Shown here piece after piece: positions 15,574 to 24,513 of a DNA stretch of 35,496 nt. The DNA comes from UBA2283 sp041658955 (GTDB lineage Bacteria > Patescibacteriota > Microgenomatia > UBA12405), in NCBI GenBank assembly GCA_041658955.1, contig JBAZZE010000010.1, forward strand, positions 1 through 35,496, read 5' to 3'. The translations under genes were made by a program, and so were the position numbers. Position 1 is the stretch's first letter. Every line of letters starts with the position of its first letter. The notes beneath the pieces were generated by a model, which did no database searches, was not told the origin of the DNA, and worked only from the letters and a program-made list of their open reading frames with translations.

Positions 15574-15592
15574 TACACCCCCTCCGGGTGTA
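15574..15592. terminator. hairpin between MacB-like and DUF2892 genes
   Basis: TACACCC-CCTCC-GGGTGTA forms a perfect 7-bp stem with a 5-base loop directly after the stop of the MacB-like permease. There is no strong T run on the minus strand, so it may be a weak terminator or an mRNA 3'-end stabiliser. Confidence 0.5.
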
Positions 15593-16798
15593 TTACTCAT
15601 ACCTAAGTGCGTCGATTGGATTGAGAGCAGAAGCTTTTTTAGCGGGATAGTATCCAAAAAATAGTCCAATGCTAATAGTAACTAGAAATGATAATAGGTA
15701 GCTCCACCAGACTACAACGTAGGCAACTGCAAATTGTTTTAGTAAGAAAAATGCTCCAAAAGACAGAACTGCTCCAATTAGAAAACCAATAAAACTCATC
15801 AAAAAGGCTTCAAAAATAAACTGCATTAGAATATATTCTTCCTTAGCCCCAATAGCTTTGCGAATACCAATCTCTTTAGTCCTCTCAGTAACAGTCACAT
15901 ACATAATATTCATTATTCCAATACCACCAACCACGAGAACTATCACGCCGACACTGGCAAGTAATATGCCCATAGTGCGGGATGAATTGACAGCAGATGA
16001 AACAGTAGAACCCATGTCACGGACTCGGAAGTCGTCATTTGTTCCGGCTTTTAAATTATGTGTTTCTCGCAAAACTGTAGACATTTGATCGACTGCTTCA
16101 CCAATACGACTAACATCTTTAGCCTGAGCATTGATATTAAAACGGCCATTGATGCCTAAGATATATCGATAGGCAGAGTCGTAGGGAGTGAAAATACTAT
16201 CATCAATGGTGGTCGGGCCTACTGACCCACCTTTGTATTCTAATAACCCAATAACCTCAAATTCTTTTTTACCAACAACGATTGTTTTGCCAACCACATC
16301 AGCTGTGCGACTCCCAAACAGTTCTTCGGCGACGATGGCTCCGATAACAGCAACTTTTGCTCTGCCATCAACCTCATCGTCCCAAAATTTACCGGATATT
16401 AATTTTAGGTTGGCTAGTTCTTTTACGTCCGAAGTAGTTCCAAGCACTGATAAGTTACTCGAGTTGCCTTCGGACTGCATTTGAACTTTGCCCGAGAGTT
16501 GAGGAATGACGGTTTTTAAACTGTCGATGGCTTTTAACTCAACAACATCATCGTAATTTAACTTTGACCTGGCGCCTTCAACGGTGGATGGTGCGTTTAC
16601 CAGTATTGTTGTAACGCTCATACTAGAATATTGCTGTTCAATATCTCTTTTAGCACCCTCACCTAAGGCAACAACAATAATAATGGTGAGTGATCCAATA
16701 ATAATTCCCAACATGGTCAACATGGTTCGAAAAGGGTTTGAGAGTAGGGCTAGTACTGAAAGCTTGAGTAATTTGGTGGTAAATTTGATGTCGTTCAT
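15593..16798 (-). CDS. MacB-like ABC transporter permease (FtsX fold)
   Basis: A 401-residue permease with one N-terminal membrane helix (about 17-45), a large extracytoplasmic MacB_PCD domain (to about 270), and three C-terminal helices with the conserved GGIGIMNIM...RTKEIGIRKAIGA signature of the FtsX/MacB family. It would form a dimer bound by the ATPase of the next gene and exports or mechanically transmits rather than pumping across the inner membrane (MacB knowledge). It overlaps the ATPase gene by the ATGA junction. Confidence 0.93.
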   Translation of the reverse strand: MNDIKFTTKLLKLSVLALLSNPFRTMLTMLGIIIGSLTIIIVVALGEGAKRDIEQQYSSMSVTTILVNAPSTVEGARSKLNYDDVVELKAIDSLKTVIPQLSGKVQMQSEGNSSNLSVLGTTSDVKELANLKLISGKFWDDEVDGRAKVAVIGAIVAEELFGSRTADVVGKTIVVGKKEFEVIGLLEYKGGSVGPTTIDDSIFTPYDSAYRYILGINGRFNINAQAKDVSRIGEAVDQMSTVLRETHNLKAGTNDDFRVRDMGSTVSSAVNSSRTMGILLASVGVIVLVVGGIGIMNIMYVTVTERTKEIGIRKAIGAKEEYILMQFIFEAFLMSFIGFLIGAVLSFGAFFLLKQFAVAYVVVWWSYLLSFLVTISIGLFFGYYPAKKASALNPIDALRYE

Positions 16799-17472
16799 TT
16801 ATTAATTTTTCCATCTGATAACTCAATAATGCGATGAGCCATGTGGGCGATATTCATATCATGGGTCACCATTAACACCGTTTTATTTTGGTCACGGTTT
16901 AAAGATGAAATAAGTTCCATTATTTCGTGACCAGTTTTACTATCGAGAGCACCGGTCGGTTCATCGGCCAAGATAAGACTAGGGTTATTAATAAGTGATC
17001 GGGCAATGGCAACTCTTTGTTTTTGGCCTCCAGAGAGATCATTTGGGCGATAGTGCATTCTGTCTTTAAGCCCGACTAAGACTAATAATTCTTCGGCTTT
17101 TTTTTGATCTTCATTACCTAGATAGAATGAAGGTAATAAAACATTCTCCAAGACAGAGATAGAGGGAATTAGATTGAAATTTTGAAAAATAAAACCAATA
17201 TGTTTATTTCTGACTTCAGCCAAATCAGATATTGTCATCTTGGAAACATCATTATCTTTGAGATTATATTTACCACTGTTAGGTGTATCTAGACAGCCAA
17301 TAATATTTAGGAGGGTGGATTTACCACTACCAGAAGGACCCATAAGTGCTAAGAAATCCCCTGTTTTAACAGTAAGATCTATTCCTCGGAGGATGGGGTA
17401 AGTAGTTCCACCAACAGTATATTCTCGGCGGATATTTTCTAATACCAACAAATTACTTTTGTTTAGTTTCAT
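16795..17472 (-). CDS. ABC transporter ATPase, MacB/LolD type
   Basis: A 225-residue ATPase with Walker A GPSGSGKST, Q-loop FQNFNLIP, signature LSGGQKQR, Walker B LILADEPT followed by GALDSKTG, and the switch His in VMVTHD. The LDTPNSGKY and IGFIFQNFNLIPSISVLENV patterns are typical of the LolD/MacB/FtsE group. It overlaps both neighbours by ATGA, showing tight translational coupling with the permease and the adaptor. Confidence 0.95.
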   Translation of the reverse strand: MKLNKSNLLVLENIRREYTVGGTTYPILRGIDLTVKTGDFLALMGPSGSGKSTLLNIIGCLDTPNSGKYNLKDNDVSKMTISDLAEVRNKHIGFIFQNFNLIPSISVLENVLLPSFYLGNEDQKKAEELLVLVGLKDRMHYRPNDLSGGQKQRVAIARSLINNPSLILADEPTGALDSKTGHEIMELISSLNRDQNKTVLMVTHDMNIAHMAHRIIELSDGKINK

Positions 17473-18473
17473 AGAACAACCACCACATCACCGACTGCTA
17501 ATCCTGAAACAACCTCAACACTTTTCCCGTCAGTAAATCCAGTAACCACGACCACTTTTTCAGATTTGTCTCCGCTTTTTTTAGTGACATAACTCTGGCC
17601 ATTTTCACGGATAACTGACTTGTTGGGAATCACCAAAATATTATCTTTTTCTTTGGTTATGAATATGGCTTGACCTGACATACCATCAAGTATTTTGTAA
17701 CCTCGAAAATCGGCAACTTTAACACGGACTTTGTAAGTCGAGAGTCCATTCTGATCAACCTGCGCTAAAGTCGAAATAAAATCTATAGTCGCCGGGAAAA
17801 CTACATTTGGAATGGCATCTAGTCTAACCTCAACTTTTTGGTCTGGAGTAATTTTTAAAACATCAATATCTTCGGCCATAGACTCAAAACTCATTCCTTC
17901 TTGACGAGTGATGGTAATGACACTACCGCCGTTTTGGGTGTTGGTAACTTCACCTTCTTTAATATTGATGGCGGAAACTGTACCAGCAATGGGAGCGTAT
18001 AGATATGATTCTTTGAGGGAAATGTTTTTTAGTTCAACAGCAATAACTGACTTATCGAGAGTATATTGTGAATTATCCAATGATCGTTTTATTGTGTCGG
18101 TGAGGACTTTATCGGCATAAGTAACTTGACCAGTTTGATCAAAAGTGTTTCGAGCGATGGAGTAATCTTTGAGAGAACTTTCTAGATTTTTTTGGACATC
18201 TTGGGTATCAAGACTTATTAGAAGTTGACCTTTTTTAACTTCCTGACCTTCCTTGACAACTACCTTAGAAACTTTGCCATTAACATTGAACTTTAAGTCT
18301 CGCCGGTCAACTGAGGTAGCACCATCTATTTCGGTGGAGATTTTTAAATCACCTTTGGTGACTGTGGCAGTTTTTACTTCAATTGGAGCAGCTTTTGAGA
18401 GTGTGTTAAACCAATACCACCCGAACGATGAGATTGATACAAATACAACAACTAGGAGCCATTTTTTATTCAT
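17469..18473 (-). CDS. MacA/HlyD-like periplasmic adaptor
   Basis: A 334-residue membrane fusion protein: N-terminal membrane anchor (4-25), a barrel-sandwich (lipoyl) half GKVSKVVVKEGQEVKKGQLLISLD, a short helical hairpin, the second half YAPIAGTVSAINIKEGEV, then beta-barrel and membrane-proximal domains. The hairpin is much shorter than in Gram-negative MacA, as expected where no outer membrane must be bridged (inference). It works with the ATPase and permease encoded directly downstream, overlapping by 4 bases. Confidence 0.92.
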   Translation of the reverse strand: MNKKWLLVVVFVSISSFGWYWFNTLSKAAPIEVKTATVTKGDLKISTEIDGATSVDRRDLKFNVNGKVSKVVVKEGQEVKKGQLLISLDTQDVQKNLESSLKDYSIARNTFDQTGQVTYADKVLTDTIKRSLDNSQYTLDKSVIAVELKNISLKESYLYAPIAGTVSAINIKEGEVTNTQNGGSVITITRQEGMSFESMAEDIDVLKITPDQKVEVRLDAIPNVVFPATIDFISTLAQVDQNGLSTYKVRVKVADFRGYKILDGMSGQAIFITKEKDNILVIPNKSVIRENGQSYVTKKSGDKSEKVVVVTGFTDGKSVEVVSGLAVGDVVVVL

Positions 18474-18476
18474 AAT

Positions 18477-18947
18477 CTATTGGACTGTGCCTTTTAACTT
18501 CACAAACTCAATTTCTTCACCGGTTTTCCAAACTGATAGATAAATTCCTTTTTTGATTTCTGATAAATCTGCTGGCAAGTTTTTACCACTAGCGTCACCG
18601 CTACCTTTAACTAAAGCGATACCAACAGGAATAACAACCGTGACATTTTCTTTAGATACATTGGCAGACTCAGCAGCTTTCAAAGCCTGACGCTCTTCTT
18701 GAGTTAACTTTTGACGACGGAGTCGCTCTTCCTCGGTGACTTCTTTGAGTCCGATTTCATTAGCAACGACAACCTCATTACCTGCGATGCTGATTACATA
18801 ACCGTTTATCTCAGCCATACGACTAGGAGAAACTGGAGTGGTATTTCCACTAACAACATTTTTGGTAATTGGCTGACTACTCTGATAAAACCAATAACCA
18901 CCACCAACAATTGATAAGAAAATAAGGACGATAATTATATTCTTCAT
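18477..18947 (-). CDS. membrane-anchored protein, DUF5666-like
   Basis: A 156-residue protein with a signal anchor at 3-20, a short linker, and a strand pattern INGYVISIAGNEVVVANEI reminiscent of DUF5666-type beta domains; a charged helical insert (EEERLRRQKLTQEERQALKAAE) and a C-terminal strand region follow. It is the first gene of the MacAB-like operon, 3 bases before the adaptor, so it is probably an accessory extracytoplasmic subunit. The family match is tentative. Confidence 0.7.
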   Translation of the reverse strand: MKNIIIVLIFLSIVGGGYWFYQSSQPITKNVVSGNTTPVSPSRMAEINGYVISIAGNEVVVANEIGLKEVTEEERLRRQKLTQEERQALKAAESANVSKENVTVVIPVGIALVKGSGDASGKNLPADLSEIKKGIYLSVWKTGEEIEFVKLKGTVQ

Positions 18948-19068
18948 ATTTTGTAAATTAATATTCTCTCTTAATAGTACAACCTGTCGGTGATTTTTCT
19001 TTCAATATTAAGTAGTTGTGTGAAACTACGTACTAATTTGTTTGGAAAGTGTACCAGAGCTTCTAAAG

Positions 19069-19647
19069 TCAAAATCTGTCTTTAATGATTTTTTCAGCTA
19101 GTTCTCGGGTATATAGTTGGTGGATATTTTGGTTTTCCCAATCGATAGCGGCGCGGTATTCAGTGTCGGAATATGGGGTTAAGTTTAGTTCTTTGGCAAT
19201 AGAATCAACATCACTATTTTCTTTACCTTCAACTTCGAAAGTAAAGTAGTCGTTCGTATATTTTGATAATTTTATTTCTACTCCCAAGTAATCAAATTCC
19301 CATGATTCCCAAAAATAAACCATGCCAGAGGAATAACCTAAGGATTCAAGAAAATCGAGAGATGAGAGAAACTGCCCGGTTACTAGTTTGATTTCAACTT
19401 CTTTACGTTCTTTATCTTTAAAGTCACCAGTTTTGATTGATAGCTTCTCCTTATCGCCACTTTTTTTGAGACGGATGTCGGTGCCGCTACTATTTTTCCA
19501 AGTTTTAGTTACAGGGTCAAAACCAGGCGAGATGTCAATTGATAGACGGTGATAATGATCTGAAAGGTTGGCTTTTTGGTATAGAAATTCAAACAGTTCT
19601 GAGAACTTTTTGGGGGAGAGCTTGCCTCTGATTTCGATTTCGGTCAT
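19069..19647 (-). CDS. CYTH domain protein
   Basis: A 192-residue protein beginning with the CYTH hallmark ExExK/R (EIEIRGKL), followed by alternating charged strands (DIRLKKSGDKEKLSIKTG, KEVEIKLV, VEIKLSKY, FTFEVEG) that line the triphosphate tunnel, ending with FEVEG and a helical C-terminus. CYTH enzymes act on triphosphates such as thiamine triphosphate or inorganic triphosphate, or are class IV adenylate cyclases; the substrate is not clear. The start at 19647 lies 6 bases after TATAAT (19654-19659), a leaderless start. Confidence 0.85.
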   Translation of the reverse strand: MTEIEIRGKLSPKKFSELFEFLYQKANLSDHYHRLSIDISPGFDPVTKTWKNSSGTDIRLKKSGDKEKLSIKTGDFKDKERKEVEIKLVTGQFLSSLDFLESLGYSSGMVYFWESWEFDYLGVEIKLSKYTNDYFTFEVEGKENSDVDSIAKELNLTPYSDTEYRAAIDWENQNIHQLYTRELAEKIIKDRF

Positions 19648-19653
19648 GGTGAG

Positions 19654-19689
19654 ATTATATACCGGAAAAATAAGCGACTCTTGTATAAT
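19654..19689. promoter_or_regulatory. divergent leaderless promoter pair
   Basis: A minus-strand TATAAT at 19654-19659 lies 6 bases before the CYTH ATG, and a plus-strand TATAAT at 19684-19689 lies 3-6 bases before the glutaredoxin ATGs at 19693/19696. The two genes are fired back to back from 45 bases. Confidence 0.75.
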
Positions 19690-19692
19690 TCG

Positions 19693-19983
19693 ATGATGGA
19701 TAAAAACAATAATGGAAAAATAGTTTTGTATGGTGCAACTTGGTGTGCTGATTGCGCTAGATCTAAGGCTTATTTGGATTCAAGAGGTGTGGAGTATGAA
19801 TATATAAACTTAGAAGAAGATGTTACGGCAGCGGCAAAAGTTACTGAGATAAATCATGGGATGCAGTCGATACCAACCATAGTTTTTCCAGATGGAAATA
19901 TATTAGTAGAACCTTCAGATGAACAATTGGGAGAAGAGTTAGATCAATTGATGGCAAATAACTGGAAAGTTGCTGGAAAATAG
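19693..19983 (+). CDS. glutaredoxin-like protein (CADC)
   Basis: A 96-residue thioredoxin-fold protein with the redox motif W-C18-A-D-C21, the glutaredoxin-type YINLEED strand, the cis-Pro SIPTIVF, and DG...PS near the end. Closest to mycoredoxin/glutaredoxin-3-like proteins; cytosolic because it has no signal. The start at 19693 (or 19696) follows TATAAT by a few bases; an upstream in-frame TTG at 19681 would lie within the promoter and is rejected. It is followed by the nitroreductase gene 42 bases later. Confidence 0.88.
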   Translation: MMDKNNNGKIVLYGATWCADCARSKAYLDSRGVEYEYINLEEDVTAAAKVTEINHGMQSIPTIVFPDGNILVEPSDEQLGEELDQLMANNWKVAGK

Positions 19984-20025
19984 TGTAGAGTTATAGTATC
20001 TCTTACTGTTTGAGTATCAGATAGG

Positions 20026-21021
20026 ATGCGAATAGAAGCTTGGAATATAGATGAAAAAGAATACCCTGCCAGAGGCGCCTTTGAAGACAAAGCAAAATTT
20101 CTACTAAGATACGCCATATTGGCACCATCAGGTCACAACAGCCAACCTTGGAAATTTGAAATCTCAAAAAATAAAGTTACGATATTGCCAGATCTTGGTC
20201 GAGGAAGAAGTGTAGTTGATAGTGAACATCGGGAATTATTCATAAGTATCGGGGCGGTTTCTAAGATATTGGCCATCAGTGCCAATCGGTTTGGACTTGG
20301 TTTTGAGAGAAAGATAGTTGATGACAAGGTTGAATTTATTTTTAACAATGAATCTGCAAACAAAAAAGACTTGGAATTATTTAAAGCGATTATCAAAAGA
20401 AGAACATACCGAGAAGAGTATTTGAAAAAGAAAATATCTCAAGAAATTATTGAAAAAATAAAAAAAATTAGTGGAAATGAAGTTATGAAGGCATTGGTGA
20501 CAGATGTCGAAAAAATAAAAATTATGTCGGCATTGGTAAAGAAAGCTGATTTTGTCTGGTATAAAAGTCGAGCACTTATCCGAGAACTAGAAGAATGGAT
20601 GAGAGATGATCTGGAGCTGAGTAAAGACGGATTACCAACAGGGATGATAAATATGTATAAAATAGCCGCTGAGACTAAATATTTATTTTCCAAAGATAGT
20701 AAAATTGCCAAAGAAAAGGCAAATAAGGATGAAGATATTGCTAAGAATACACCCCTATTTATAGTGCTTTCGACTAAAAATAATGAAACCGAAGACTGGA
20801 TAAAAGTTGGGGAAATGTATGGAGAGATTATTCTGACCGTCCAAAAATTAGGACTGACTAGTGGGGTCCTGGGTTCGATAACTGAATTAACCGGGATTAA
20901 AAAAGAGCTAACTAAACATCTTAAAATTGAAGGGTTTGTTCAATTGGTACTGAGTGCAGGATATGCGAAGGTCAAAGTCCCTGAAACACCCAGAAGGCCT
21001 TTGATGGAAATGATAGTCTAG
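20026..21021 (+). CDS. Acg-like nitroreductase-family flavoprotein
   Basis: A 331-residue protein of the nitroreductase superfamily, Acg (Rv2032)-like branch: two repeats of the fold in one chain, the N-terminal FMN-site motif LLRYAILAPSGHNSQPWKFEI, a second region RRTYRE, and a late GSITELTGIKKELTKHL. Acg-type proteins bind FMN and may sequester it rather than reduce nitro compounds (family knowledge). It follows the glutaredoxin-like gene. Its 3' end overlaps the end of pyruvate kinase on the other strand by 4 bases. Confidence 0.85.
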   Translation: MRIEAWNIDEKEYPARGAFEDKAKFLLRYAILAPSGHNSQPWKFEISKNKVTILPDLGRGRSVVDSEHRELFISIGAVSKILAISANRFGLGFERKIVDDKVEFIFNNESANKKDLELFKAIIKRRTYREEYLKKKISQEIIEKIKKISGNEVMKALVTDVEKIKIMSALVKKADFVWYKSRALIRELEEWMRDDLELSKDGLPTGMINMYKIAAETKYLFSKDSKIAKEKANKDEDIAKNTPLFIVLSTKNNETEDWIKVGEMYGEIILTVQKLGLTSGVLGSITELTGIKKELTKHLKIEGFVQLVLSAGYAKVKVPETPRRPLMEMIV

Positions 21022-22430
21022 ACCTGAGTAATTTGAAGAGCGTTGGTTAGTCCGGCTTTTTGCCACTGGGAACCATGGACTATGACAACATTCTCACCTT
21101 TTTTGATTAATCCTGTTTCTACTAATTCGTTGAGGACCTTATCTGGAGTGGTGAAAAATGGTTCATGATAATTGGTTACAAATGGGGTAACACCAAATGA
21201 AACAGCTAAAGATTCGGCGACTTTCTTGTCTCCAGTTATAGCAATAACGGGAACACTTTGACGGTAACGGGAAAGGAAACGGACAGTGTGACCGGTTTCC
21301 GTAAAGACAATAATGTGATCGATAGTTGGTTCTATATTTGATTTGGCAATAGACACGGCTGACTTAGTAATGACTGAGGTGGCTGTGTTGTCCTGAAAAG
21401 AAAGTTGTTCAACGGGACGGTTGGCTTCATTCCAAGCAGCAATGCGAGACATGGTTTGGACGGTACGGACAGGATATTTACCTCCGGCTGTCTCAGCAGA
21501 AAGCATGATGGCGTCAGTGCCATCATAGATAGCATTAGCGACATCAGTTGCCTCAGCACGGGTAGGACGAGGATTGACAATCATCGATTCCAACATCTGG
21601 GTGGCAGTAATAACTGGTTTACCGGCCAGACGACATTTGCGAATAATGGTTTCTTGCCAATAGGCCAATTGTTCTATAGCAGTTTCGATTCCCAGATCAC
21701 CTCTAGCGACCATAACCAGGTCAGCTTCGGCAATTATTTCATCAATATGATTTAGAGCAACTTGATTTTCGATCTTAGCAACGATCTGAGCATCCATCCC
21801 CCGCTGTTGCATTTCAAGACGTAGTAGCCGAATATCGGCGGCAGTGCGGACAAAAGACAGTCCTACATAATCGACCTTATTGCGGGCGTTTTTTTCAATC
21901 TGGGCAATGTCGTTATCAATGAGAGATGGGAAGTCGATATCGATACCAGGAAGATTGACACCTTTGCGATGCTTAATGACAGCATCGTTTTTGACTTTGG
22001 TAATTAAATAATTTTCGTGAGTAGAAACGACGGTTGTCTCAACAAAACCATCATCAATAAAAAGATCATCACCGGGTTTTAGCAGTGAGAAGACAGCAGC
22101 ATGGGGAATAATGACATCGATATCATCAATAAAAGAAGCACCGATTTTTATTTCTTGGCCGTTTTTAACTGGGACTTCAACTTTGTCACGAGTCTCAAGA
22201 CGAATTTCGGGACCTTGAAGATCAAGAAGAATACCAATAACAGCACCTTTACTGTCGGCAACTTGTTGGGCCAATTTTATGTGCTCATCGTGCCAATCAG
22301 GAGTGGAATGTTTGGTATTAAATCGGAAAACATTGACGCCGGCGTCAATAAGTTCGGACATAATTTCAGCGGTATCAGAAGCTGGGCCAATAGTGGCGAC
22401 GATTTTGGTTAGTTTGGTTTTTTTGGTCAT
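21018..22430 (-). CDS. pyk: pyruvate kinase
   Basis: A 470-residue glycolytic enzyme converting PEP and ADP to pyruvate and ATP. It has KIVATIGPAS, the catalytic KIENQ, MVARGDLGIE and ATQMLESM with PRPTRAEATDVANAI, and the C-terminal alpha/beta domain. In the potassium site the usual RxNFSHG reads R36-F-N-T-K-H41, with Lys in place of the K+-ligand Ser, and DTKGPEIR reads D70-L-Q-GPEIR, with Leu in place of the Thr ligand. I chose ATG 22430 rather than 22454 because a TATAAT lies between them, 12 bases before 22430; it also gives the usual length. Confidence 0.95.
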   Translation of the reverse strand: MTKKTKLTKIVATIGPASDTAEIMSELIDAGVNVFRFNTKHSTPDWHDEHIKLAQQVADSKGAVIGILLDLQGPEIRLETRDKVEVPVKNGQEIKIGASFIDDIDVIIPHAAVFSLLKPGDDLFIDDGFVETTVVSTHENYLITKVKNDAVIKHRKGVNLPGIDIDFPSLIDNDIAQIEKNARNKVDYVGLSFVRTAADIRLLRLEMQQRGMDAQIVAKIENQVALNHIDEIIAEADLVMVARGDLGIETAIEQLAYWQETIIRKCRLAGKPVITATQMLESMIVNPRPTRAEATDVANAIYDGTDAIMLSAETAGGKYPVRTVQTMSRIAAWNEANRPVEQLSFQDNTATSVITKSAVSIAKSNIEPTIDHIIVFTETGHTVRFLSRYRQSVPVIAITGDKKVAESLAVSFGVTPFVTNYHEPFFTTPDKVLNELVETGLIKKGENVVIVHGSQWQKAGLTNALQITQV

Positions 22431-22535
22431 AGACGATAGAGGATTATATTCCATATTTTTTAAGATTAAAGAGGTTAATGTTTATACCTTAAAATAGAGT
22501 AAATATGCGATATGAATTTCCGGAAGTATCTGGGA

Positions 22536-22763
22536 TTATTTTCTTCTGGAACCACCGTAAGCACCTTTGGCACGTAAAGCAGGACAATAAGCATGTTCTC
22601 CCCAAGCTCGACTACAATCTTCAACATCTAAAGCCGGACAGCGGGTTGAATTCACGTCGGCTTGTGGTGGTGGCGGATTTATAGAACAAGTAGCAGTTCC
22701 ATCTACATAGACTCCCCAACCACAACGGGTCGGAGTATTTGCATCAATTCTTCTGATAGTCAT
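22536..22763 (-). CDS. Cys-rich small protein, 75 aa
   Basis: A 75-residue protein with five Cys, a PPPP stretch and two CPAL units (RCPALDVEDC and YCPALR), ending in a Gly/Arg/Lys tail. No signal peptide is seen. The ATG at 22763 follows TACAAT (22771-22776, preceded by TGA as an extended -10) by 7 bases, strong support for this start over a longer upstream extension, which would overlap the ABC-F gene. Function unknown; Cys spacing suggests metal binding or disulfides. Confidence 0.6.
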   Translation of the reverse strand: MTIRRIDANTPTRCGWGVYVDGTATCSINPPPPQADVNSTRCPALDVEDCSRAWGEHAYCPALRAKGAYGGSRRK

Positions 22764-22842
22764 GGGTCTTATTGTATCAAATAGTCCTATAATAATCCAC
22801 TCGGTGGAATTGAAGTAATTAAACATAGGGAGATGTTTTTTG

Positions 22843-24300
22843 ATGGTAGAATGGGACATGATTTTAGGTAGAGGGATTATTTATCGATACAGTAAAGAAC
22901 CGATCTTTAATGGAGCGGAGTTTTTTGTGGGTAAAGGAGAAAAAGTTGGTATTGTGGGACAGAATGGATCAGGTAAATCAACACTATTTAAACTAATAAT
23001 GGGTGAAGATCATCCTGATGAGGGTTCGGTCAAGGTAGACGGAACAGTGCTCGGAGTACCTCAAGAGGTAAAACATGATGAACAAATGGAAAAGGCAAAT
23101 TCGGTTCGTGAATATATTGATCCCAAAAATAAACACGAAGACTACGAACTGCGAAGACTACTATCAAAACTCGAACTGGGTGAATATGATCTTTCTGATA
23201 AACCGGTAAAAATGAGCGGTGGACAAAAAACTAAGCTAGCAATTGTACGGGCCTTAGTCGCCTCCCCAGATGTACTACTTTTGGATGAGCCAACTAACTT
23301 TTTGGATACAGCCGGTAAACAGTGGGTGATGGATTTTTTAGGAAAATATCCCAAAACACTGCTGATAATTTCTCATGACTTGAATCTGCTGGACAAATCG
23401 ATAGATAAAATTTTGGAAGTAAATGGACAATCAAAAAAACTAGATGAATACAAAGGTAACTATACTGAGTACGTCAAACTTAAGGGCGAAAAAGATGCGC
23501 TGCTAGTTCGCCAAATTCACGTTCAGGAAAGACATATTGTCCGGATGAAAAAAGGATGGCTGAAAATGTCACATGTCAAATCATCAAAAGGAGTCCGGCA
23601 AAAACTTCAGCTAGAGAAACGGATAGTAACTATGGAAGAGAGCCTGCCGACAATGCCAGCAGAGGCGAAGAGATTTAAAATAAAGCTACCAGAACCAGCA
23701 TGGGTAGGATCAATTCCTCTAATGTTGAGTGGCATAAATAAAAGTTATGGCACTAAAAAAGTCCTGACAGGAATTGATTTTGATATTAAGCGGGGTGAAC
23801 GGATTGCCCTAATGGGTCAAAACGGCGCTGGAAAAAGTACTCTGATTAAAATAATTATGGGGATGCAGGAGGCTGATTCGGGAGAAGTCTACAAAGACGA
23901 AAAGTTGGTGATTGGTTACTACTCTCAAGAGTTTGAGACATTTGATTTTGACAAGACACTTTTGGAAACTATCAAAGATGTTTGCTCGATGCCAGAACAG
24001 ACCCTGCGAGGACACTTAGGTCGGTTTTTATTTGGAGCCGATAAGGTCAATCAAAAAGTCAGAACATTGTCGGGTGGAGAGAAAACTAGATTGGCGATTG
24101 CACTACTTCTGGGTCAGAACTTTAACCTACTAGTACTAGATGAGCCGACCACTTATCTTGACGTTCTATCACAGCGATTAATCCTCGAGGCACTCAAAGG
24201 TTATAGTGGGGCGATGATACTGGTGTCACATACTCCTGAATTTGTGACGGAACTTAAGCCGAATCGTAAATTTTATCTACCAGAAAACCGTTGGGAGTAA
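22843..24300 (+). CDS. ABC-F family ATPase
   Basis: A soluble protein with two ABC domains and no membrane helices. Domain 1 has GQNGSGKST, MSGGQKTKL and LLLDEPTNFLD; a charged helical linker of the P-site-tRNA-interaction type (KKGWLKMSHVKSSKG) follows; domain 2 has GQNGAGKST, LSGGEKTRL and LVLDEPTTYLD. ABC-F proteins act on the ribosome in translation control or antibiotic protection; the subgroup cannot be told. ATG 22843 has an AGGGAG 10 bases upstream; ATG 22858 is equally possible. At 485 residues it is a compact member. Confidence 0.9.
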   Translation: MVEWDMILGRGIIYRYSKEPIFNGAEFFVGKGEKVGIVGQNGSGKSTLFKLIMGEDHPDEGSVKVDGTVLGVPQEVKHDEQMEKANSVREYIDPKNKHEDYELRRLLSKLELGEYDLSDKPVKMSGGQKTKLAIVRALVASPDVLLLDEPTNFLDTAGKQWVMDFLGKYPKTLLIISHDLNLLDKSIDKILEVNGQSKKLDEYKGNYTEYVKLKGEKDALLVRQIHVQERHIVRMKKGWLKMSHVKSSKGVRQKLQLEKRIVTMEESLPTMPAEAKRFKIKLPEPAWVGSIPLMLSGINKSYGTKKVLTGIDFDIKRGERIALMGQNGAGKSTLIKIIMGMQEADSGEVYKDEKLVIGYYSQEFETFDFDKTLLETIKDVCSMPEQTLRGHLGRFLFGADKVNQKVRTLSGGEKTRLAIALLLGQNFNLLVLDEPTTYLDVLSQRLILEALKGYSGAMILVSHTPEFVTELKPNRKFYLPENRWE

Positions 24301-24302
24301 TT

Positions 24303-24463
24303 AGAACCCATCTCCAAACCTGCATTCTACTTTGAAACTGCTATTTTGGCTGCAAATTATTCAAAACTCGTCATAATATCCCAGATATTACTTCTCTTTT
24401 TTCATAATTTTCGCTCAAAATAATCAGTCTCACGTAACGAAAGAAGATTTAGAGATGGATTCT
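24303..24463. repeat. ~160-bp imperfect long inverted repeat
   Basis: The gap between the ABC-F and ABC exporter genes is a large imperfect palindrome. AGAACCCATCTCCAAA (24303-24318) pairs with TTTAGAGATGGATTCT (24448-24463) at 14 of 16 positions, and CTGCTATTTTG (24338-24348) pairs with CAAAATAATCAG (24415-24426). The middle 60 bases are AT-rich and end in a T run. It may be a MITE-like element or a structured RNA; no ORF is seen. Confidence 0.65.
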
Positions 24464-24476
24464 TCTAATCTAATTA

Positions 24477-24505
24477 TTGCCAAAGTGTAGGTAATTTTGT
24501 ACAAT
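24477..24505 (+). promoter_or_regulatory. promoter of the ABC exporter gene
   Basis: TTGCCA at 24477-24482, a 17-base spacer and TACAAT at 24500-24505. The predicted +1 is within 2-3 bases of ATG 24514, so the mRNA is almost or fully leaderless. Confidence 0.8.
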
Positions 24506-24513
24506 GTAGACCC

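Noticed and set aside
22764..22859. N-terminal extension of the Cys-rich protein
   Set aside because: It would cross its own -10 box and overlap the ABC-F start; ATG 22763 is better placed.
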